Of a DNA stretch of 64,000 nt, positions 57,225 to 64,000 are shown in pieces (within the stretch, counting starts at the first letter, position 1; every line of letters begins with the position of its first letter). The translations under genes were made by a program, and so were the position numbers. The notes under the pieces are model-generated. The model had not been told where the DNA came from and made no database searches. It worked only from the letters and a program-made list of their open reading frames with translations. The stretch comes from Poecilobothrus nobilitatus (taxonomy: Eukaryota; Arthropoda; Insecta; Diptera; Dolichopodidae), in assembly GCA_947095535.1 (NCBI GenBank), contig OX352772.1:101424307-101488306 (forward strand), read 5' to 3'.

Positions 57225-58655
57225 ATAGAACTACTACTTCTTCTTATCCTCTCCATTCCACGAGCGTCCCTCCAATCTATACAAATAAGCCAACTCAAAG
57301 ATGAAAATGGTTTTCCTATTATAAAACTGGAAAAACAAAAAATTATTGATAATTATACGAAAACCTTACACATTGTAAATCTCACTGAATACCAAGAAAT
57401 AATTGAAAACTTATATCATAATTTCGATCTTCTTAACCTAAAGGAAACAAGCACAGAACACAAAATTTTAACGGCAGAATTTTTAAACCTACAACACACG
57501 CTGAACTCAGTAATACCTAAACTTAATGGGAGAATTTGAAATAAACGTGGACTGATTAACGCCCTGGCGACAACAATGGAATTCTTGACAGGCACAATGG
57601 ATAAGGAACAAATATTTAAACAATTACAAAATTTAAATTTTAACACCAGATAAGTAACTAATAGAATTAACGATCAAGTAATTATTAACAAAAATTTCGA
57701 GAAAAATATTTACACAATAGCCGAACACAACCAACAACTGGAAATTACTCAATACCTTAATAAAATCGAAAACCAAACAAACACCTTTATTGCAAAAGTA
57801 TCGCAACCCCTCTCATACTTGAACTTTTAGCACAAGTGACTTCAATTAACAATCATTTACAACAAATTAAAGATATTATCTTACTAAGTCGCCTGCAAGT
57901 TCTTGCCCATGACATACTTACAGACGATGAAATTCAAAAATACAGTTAGGTTGTCGAAGAGATCGAAGAGATGCCATACATAAAAAGTACTACTCTATTT
58001 AAGGACGGTCTTATAATAATGGTCCTATTCCCTCCAAAGTTTACTATCGAAACTTATTTTAAAGCTTTAGTTATACCATTTGCAGACGATAAACATGTGT
58101 AATTAGACACACCCATACTAAATGTTATTTTAAAAAATAAAGAAATATTTGAATATAATAATAGAAAGGGTCTGTTAAGGAAAAAACCAACAATTTACAA
58201 ATAACAATTGTATAAAAAACTTACTAAAAGAAAACAATACATGCCTTACCTTAAAATAAATGAACTAGAATCTCTAGAAAAAATTAACGATTAATTAATA
58301 TAACTTTAAATTTAGAAAAAACAAAAATTGTACAAAATTGTATTAACCAAAAAATAATTTTTAAGGGAAATAATTTGATTAAATTTAGCAATTGTAATTT
58401 GAATATTAAAAATAATGAATTTTCTAACAAAGTTGAAAAATATAAAGATATACCTATCATACCATTTCTAAATGAATTAAATATAACAAAAATTATAAAT
58501 AATTTCACATTAAAACAAATCCATGTAAATCAAACTGAAAATTTGAAAGCTATTGAATACTTAGAATATAAATCAAATGTTAACTCTTACATGTTACTAA
58601 CAACTAAAATCCTAATTGTAATTATCATCATCATCATCATCATCATCATTATATA
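57225..58655 (+). pseudogene. Env-like gene of gypsy element 2 (broken)
   Basis: Fragments over several frames: QLKDENGFPIIKLEKQKIID; EYQEIIENLYHNFDLLNLKE; a basic cleavage-site-like NGR, stop, NKRGLINALATTMEFLTG (about 57528-57595), matching the RxKRGLINxLGxxxKxLTG boundary of insect gypsy Env between surface and membrane subunits. Helical stretches KEQIFKQLQNLNFN and YLNKIENQTNTF follow. The last frame (58375-58656) includes LKQIHVNQTENLKAIEYLEY and ends in a hydrophobic segment, TTKILIV followed by poly-Ile from an (ATC)n run, which coincides with the membrane anchor position. Multiple stops show the gene is dead. No 3' LTR is seen because the inverted-repeat arm begins here. Confidence 0.75.
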
Positions 58656-59295
58656 AATACGCCAGCATTGCTTTTTGGGTCTCTTTTCAGAGAAAACTAC
58701 AGGACCGATTTACATGGTGTATGCATCATTAGAAAGAATGAGGGGAGGAAAATAAAAATTTTTTTTACCGTTTTGATCGGGATGGTAGTTTAGCAAATAC
58801 AGCTTATCAAAATTTCTTGACACATATGCATTTTTTTTCAAGACTTTCTATGTATTTACATATTAATTTTCTTTTTTTTTTTTAGTACTTTGCTTTTTAT
58901 TAGTTCGTAAATCGTAGTAGTATTTTTTAGGTATAGGTACTTATTTATACTTCAGAATGTAAATATGTATTTGTGGTTGTCTCTCGCATATATTATGATT
59001 TAATTAATGATTTAGTATTGTATATTTACACTGAGTTAGTATAGAATATGAATATATAATTATATGAATATGATATGAGGGTGTAAAAATTTTTAAATTG
59101 GATTTGGGAAGTGTTTTAAATCAAAATTACGATTTACGAATTTAATTTTTTGTATAGAAATAAACAATGTCTATTTTTAACCACCAAATGCATATAAGTA
59201 TGTAGGTATGTGATTTTATTTAAATATAAAACGTTTACTCAAGGGCGTGTGGGTACACATTCATAAAATTTGACAATATATTTCTTATAAAAAAA

Positions 59296-60873
59296 ACGAG
59301 GAAGAATACAGTTGCCTTTGTCAACTCTTAGATACCCGTACGAACCGTTAGTATGTTCACAGCCTGTCACTCTGCTCACAATATTATTTTTTTAATATTT
59401 TAGTATTTTAAAATAATTTGGGTGAATTTTATAATTTCTAGAATTATGGGTTCTACATATATTCAAACTATATGTTTATATGTACATTCTTCAAAAGCAG
59501 ATTCTAACCTTTCACATAACGATTATCAATCCAAAACTTTTTCAAATATTCTATACTACCATTTAATACTAAGCGGTAAATGTATATTAAATTTACTTAG
59601 TACAAAATAGTAAATATAATTTTAAATATTATATTATATTATATTTAAATATTCCATTGACAGAATAATTTCTTATAAGTACAATAAAATACATATATGT
59701 ATGTAAATACGGCGCTATATAATATACATATATACTCTTATCATTCATTCACTAGTGACATATACGATATGTAAATAAACATGATATTATATACGTATGT
59801 ATATATATTAATATCATATAAATAAAAATTCTTCAAGCAACCGTTATGTTGTTTATTTATTTGCATTTTTATGTACTACGCATTATATCCTCAACAATTT
59901 CAAATTATCGAGTAAAACAAAATGGAAAAAATTCGTTTTAAAGAAATTTGTTAGAAAATTTGAAAAAATCAAGTAACACTTTCGTCAATTATAAAGTAAC
60001 CCTATATTATTAAAAAAAGTTGTTAACAGAAATAAGAACATAATGTTGAAGCTTTAATTTTTATGTATTACTTTAAAAAAATTTTAACAGGTGTTCAAGT
60101 TACAGGTGTTTAAAAATAGGAAATTTTCAGTTTTTGACCCCTTACAGCTCTTAAACGGGGGGTGATACAAAAAAAATTTCTGAAATGACTCATACTTATT
60201 TTTAAAGATCTAACTTCTGTCAAAATTGCAAGTTTCCGACTCAAACCGTTTAGAAGATAGAAGGGTTGAAGGATTTTGCAAAATTTGAGTTTCACATAAC
60301 GGTAAATTAAGACACCGTATGCCACAAATATATATTTATTGTATATATACTTTTAAAGCTAAGAAAAGTAGTAATCGTTTGGCGTTTTCAAAATGAAGAT
60401 ATACCTTATACAACTTGTGCTATAACAATTTAAATATAGAGCTTTTTTGAACCTTTGGGGAGCTGTAGCTCCGTAACGGGTGGGGCTACAAAAAAAAGTT
60501 ATTAAAAATAAAATTAATATTTTTGTGAGATCTATCAGTGGTTAAAATTTCATAGCTCTATTGCAAAAAAAATGTCGGGATCTAAAAGTTAGGTGTTCGA
60601 GAGCTATCCTAAGGCTTGGTCCAAACTCAACCAAAAAAAATAGGGAACCTACAAATTACTCCCAGAATATTTTGTGTAAATTTCAAGATTCTAGCTTTCT
60701 TAGTTTTTGAGTTAGCGTGCTGACGGACGGACGGACGGACGGACATGGCTCAAAAGTCTTAGAATTTTTTTCTGATCCGATCCATACCTTTGAAGGTATA
60801 TCTAGCTCGCTTATTTCGAGGTGTTACAAACGGAGGAGTAATTTTATTATACCCGATCCTATCGTACGGGTAT
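59296..60873 (+). mobile_element. Helentron/mini-me-like element, copy B
   Basis: Inverted counterpart of copy A. The head ACGAGGAAGAATACAGTTGC is followed by CAACTCTTAGATACCCGTAC; then the non-coding body, a GGACGGACGGACGGACGGAC array (60724-60743), GGTATATCTAGCTCGC, and a terminal hairpin ATACCCG, 11-nt loop, CGGGTAT (60849-60873). The left arm keeps the uninterrupted target (about 6228-6240, TATAAAAAAT), so this insertion came after the arms were duplicated, or the left copy never received it. There is no intact frame. Confidence 0.75.
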
Positions 60874-62192
60874 AAAAATCAGAAAACAAAATATTTCAAA
60901 AAAATGTAGGTACATATTCTATTTTGATTTACTTAGGTATATCCATATTATGCATATGACTGTATGTAATGCATGCCATGTCATATAACAAGAATAAAAA
61001 AAAAACTTTTTTCTACTTTTTTACTACTTCGAATGTAACCATGTAACATGATTGCATCATCTCATAATATACATACATACATATTATGTGAGTATGCGCT
61101 TTCGGCTTTAAAATTAAACTCTATGCTTAAACAAACAACAATAAATTTCAAACATTATAAATATGAATGTATTATGTCTGTTTATATCAATGCATATTAT
61201 AAAAATATTCAAATTAATAAATATAAATTTTTAAGTTAAAAAAAAAAAATTTAGTAGGAAAATACATATGCGTACATACATATGTATTTTGTAAAAACAA
61301 CAATAAAAATTTTAACGTACAGAAATAATATCAATAATATGAGAGTAGAATTTAGAACTTACATTACAATAAAAATAAGTAGGTACTAATTAATGTTAAA
61401 AAAAATTTAGGGGAATAAAATGCATATTGACATACAATATTTATATAATATGGAGGTAGTAGGTACATACATTATTAAAAAAAATTAAAATGCATATGGA
61501 ATTTTCTTTTTCAAAAAATTCAAATTTCAATGCAGTATTGGTATTTGGTATGCAATTGTTCGTATTATTTATTTTTTTTGTCATTGGGAATGGTGCAATT
61601 CACCTTTAAGAACACAGTACCTCTTTAATTGGGATTGTAGTTTATAAAATCAGTTTATCAAAATATCAAATCACATATGAAAATGTGAATTGAAATTCAC
61701 ATATTCACTACACAGTGTGGATTGTGTAGGTGATAGTGGTACACACTTATGTTTATATATAATTTATATGCTTTTATATAAGCCAATAATATCAAAGTAA
61801 AATATATGTTGGACATAGGTACATACATATTACATAAAATAGTTTTTTATTTCTTCGTTCTCTTTAATTTTTCTAATATGGATCTTCTATAATATCATTT
61901 TATTGAACCAAAAACATTTCTATATATGCATGTATGTAATGAAAAATAATACATATGTACATACATATAATATAACAATTATTAAATAGTAATGCCGCAG
62001 CTTATAAAGGAAAACAGGAATACATACATATAAATATTGTATAAACTTATTGTTAAATGTTAATTTTAATTGTTACAAATTAATTTTTGAAAAGAACGTT
62101 GTTGTTAGTATACAGAAAATAACTAAAAAAAAAAAGAAATAATATGTACCTACTCTGCATTAAATGTTTGTATAATGTAGGTACAGTACAAT

Positions 62193-62543
62193 CAGTGGCG
62201 GATCGTGGTGTAAAATTTGGGGTGGGCAAACTTTAGTAGTACAGCTGTAATGAAAAAATAATGTGTAGGTTTCCACTTCACCCTGAGGTACTACACCTAA
62301 AGCGTTAACTAGAATTAAATAAAAATAAAATAAATCGATAACTTTATCATTGAAATTGGGAGTTTTTAAAATAAATTCTTTTTCTATTGATAATGAATGT
62401 GCTAATGAATTTAAACGATTTTGTCCCATTACACTTGATTTATATGTTTATATATTTTTAAGTGTACTAAAGCATCTTTCCGATTCTGCACTTGTTATAG
62501 GACTAGCTAAAACTATTTTCCAATTTTTTGGTCTGATCAAACT
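62193..62543 (-). pseudogene. hAT transposase C-terminal relic, inverted copy
   Basis: Same motifs and the same in-frame stop as at 4190-4540, read on the minus strand. The terminal repeat CAGTGGCGGATCGTGG starts at 62193. The shared stop shows that both arms derive from one already dead copy. Confidence 0.85.
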
Positions 62544-63049
62544 CCAAGTTGTTATCTAATATAAGTTTATATAAATCTCAATCGGAATTTAATTTTTGAA
62601 ACAATTCATTGTTATATATAATAAGTAGTTTGCATTTTAAAAGTTCAAAAGAAATGTGTAATAGTTAACTATAATTTTAACATTTGCAGAAGGGAAATTG
62701 CTGTTGTAATCAAGAGAATTTTCTTTCATTATTCTATTATAAATTATAATATGCGCATACATACTATGTAATATGTATATATTTCATATTAATATTATCC
62801 CCTAAGATTCCTAAGAAGTGTACGTATGTGCGTGTTTTACATTACAAATTTAATTTCTTAATGTTTGATCTATTGAGAATATTAATTTGAATTTTAATAT
62901 GGAATTTTTTGTTTTGAAATAGGTAAACTGTTTTTGTTTTTAAAAAAGTGGGTTTTGAAAGTTACGGTAGCTATATACTAAAAATACTATATATAAGCGT
63001 ATAAAAAATTAGAAATATTCCTTACTATTCAAATATAATATTAAAAAAA

Positions 63050-64000
63050 ACGAGGAAGAGTGCAGTAGAGTAGACTGTGTCAACTCTGGGATACCCGTAT
63101 GAACGTAATATATCCTGTTTCTATAAAACTTGATCATCTTTTAAAAACATTCAGAGTTTTAGTACCGAACTACAGAGATATATTTATGTAAATTGTGGAG
63201 TTGTATGATAGCTACCCGAATCTATTGCGCCTAGCTTCATTAAGTTCCAAGAAATGCAAAAAGCCTGAACCGGCTGCTTTAGACCATTCAAATTTTACAA
63301 AAGTTTTTGGCATGCAACTCGACACTTTTTCACTAAATTTCAGATAACTAGCTTCAATAGACACTGAGTTATTTTCATTTAAAAAGAGAAGTTGTATGGC
63401 AGCTACCCGAACCCGTCGCACCACCACAACCAAATTTTGCAGAAGTTGTTGCCATAAAACTTGATCATCATTCGCAAAATTGCAGATACCTAGATTGAAC
63501 AGACACTGGGTTATTTCCATTTAAAGAAAGAAGTTGTATGGCAGCTACTCGAACCCGGCGGCCGAAAATGCTGGAATTAAATAGCAAAACTAACAATTTT
63601 ACAAAAGTAACGTAAAAAAATTTTCAGTCTCCTAGGTCCTCTATTTTTTGAGTTATAGTGCGGACGGACACTGAGTTCTTTCATTTAAAAAGAGATTTTT
63701 GTATGACAGCTACCCGAACCCGTCACACCACCACAACCAAATTTTGCAGAAGTTGTTGCCATAAAACTTGATCATCATTCGCAAAATTGCAGATACCTAG
63801 ATTGAACAGACACTGGGTTATTTCTATTTAAAGAAAGACGTTGTATGGCAGCTACTCGAACCCGGGGACAGAAAATGCTGGAGTTAAATAGCAAAACTAA
63901 CAATTTTGTAAAAGTGACGTAAAAAAAATTTCAGCCTCCTAACTCCTTTATTTTTTGAGTTATCGTGCGGACGGACACTGAGTTATTTTCATTTAAAAAG
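63050..64000 (+). mobile_element. Helentron/mini-me-like element, copy C (runs off right edge)
   Basis: The head ACGAGGAAGAGTGCAGTAGA and GTCAACTCTGGGATACCCGT match the head of copies A and B. The body differs and contains a 307-bp tandem unit (CCACCACAACCAAATTTTGC at 63421 and 63728) with TTGTATGGCAGCTACYCGAA and GTGCGGACGGACACTGAG words. It is at least 950 bp long and incomplete. The 102-codon minus-strand frame here is a by-product of the repeat. Confidence 0.65.

Larger units (their letters stand above)
58621..63049 (-). repeat. Right arm of the large inverted repeat
   Basis: Reverse complement of 3691-6870, interrupted by element B (59296-60873) and lacking the left-arm MITE. Instead it has about 130 bp of extra sequence near 61010-61140. 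The inner end is an (ATC)n run merging with the env gene of gypsy element 2. At the outer end (63043-63049) collinearity stops exactly where element C begins, at an A-run. Confidence 0.9.

Noticed and set aside
63212..63520. 102-codon minus-strand frame
   Set aside because: Lies in the 307-bp tandem repeat of element C; no known domain.

Overview
The window is a eukaryotic, very AT-rich, repeat-dominated stretch of insect DNA. I see no convincing host gene, operon, CRISPR array or bacterial feature. Mobile-element content points to an insect and probably a higher fly (Diptera). The clues are Ty3/gypsy elements with env genes and AGTTAAC...GTTAACT-type LTR ends, a P/THAP9-like transposase relic, Jockey/CR1/I/RTE-type LINEs, BEL/Pao, and abundant GTCC/GGAC-array repeats resembling the mini-me/DINE-1 group. 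That assignment is inference; no single-copy gene anchors it.

Layout. 1-345 (-): start region of a Helitron Rep/helicase protein running off the left edge. 2.0-3.2 kb: a candidate non-autonomous element with CCCAGT ends. 3.7-6.9 kb: left arm of a large inverted repeat carrying a hAT transposase relic and a MITE. 8.4-9.1 kb: a MITE with GGCC(C)TGATTTCG ends. 9.3-22.6 kb: an LTR retrotransposon of the env-bearing gypsy (errantivirus-like) type with both LTRs, primer-binding site, polypurine tract and decayed gag, protease-RT-RNase H, integrase and env. Its gag-pro boundary is split by a 4.7-kb CR1/Kiri-like LINE on the minus strand (13.2-17.9 kb). 23.6-26.0 kb (-): P/THAP9-like transposase fossil. 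26.1-27.7 kb: helentron/mini-me-like element A. 28.1-31.7 kb: second CR1/Jockey-superfamily LINE. 32.0-33.8 kb: helentron-like element with about nine 150-bp tandem repeats. 35.1-38.7 kb: BEL/Pao ruin interrupted by a tRNA-derived SINE-like unit and a minisatellite. 38.9-42.2 kb: PIF/Harbinger element with matching inverted ends, TAA target duplication, a transposase remnant and an antisense MADF/Myb-like partner. 42.5-43.9 kb (-): LINE ORF1 relic and a Polinton/Maverick-type DNA polymerase B relic. 44.0-45.4 kb: RTE-like LINE relic. 45.6-50.9 kb: Jockey-like LINE split by an I/R1-like LINE (47.4-50.0 kb, -) with a telomere-like (TAACC)n tail. 50.9-51.8 and 54.6-58.6 kb: two pieces of a second env-bearing gypsy element. 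58.6-63.0 kb: right arm of the inverted repeat, interrupted by helentron-like element B. 63.05-64 kb: a related element C running off the right edge.

Nearly every coding region is broken by stops, frameshifts or deletions, so this reads as a nested graveyard of transposons, as in pericentromeric or other low-recombination DNA. The most unusual large-scale signal is the pair of inverted arms at about 3.7-6.9 and 58.6-63.0 kb. Parts of them are essentially identical and they enclose about 52 kb. The most unusual small-scale signals are the shared architecture of the GGAC-array/terminal-hairpin elements and the parallel loss of the same catalytic RT residue in the two gypsy elements.
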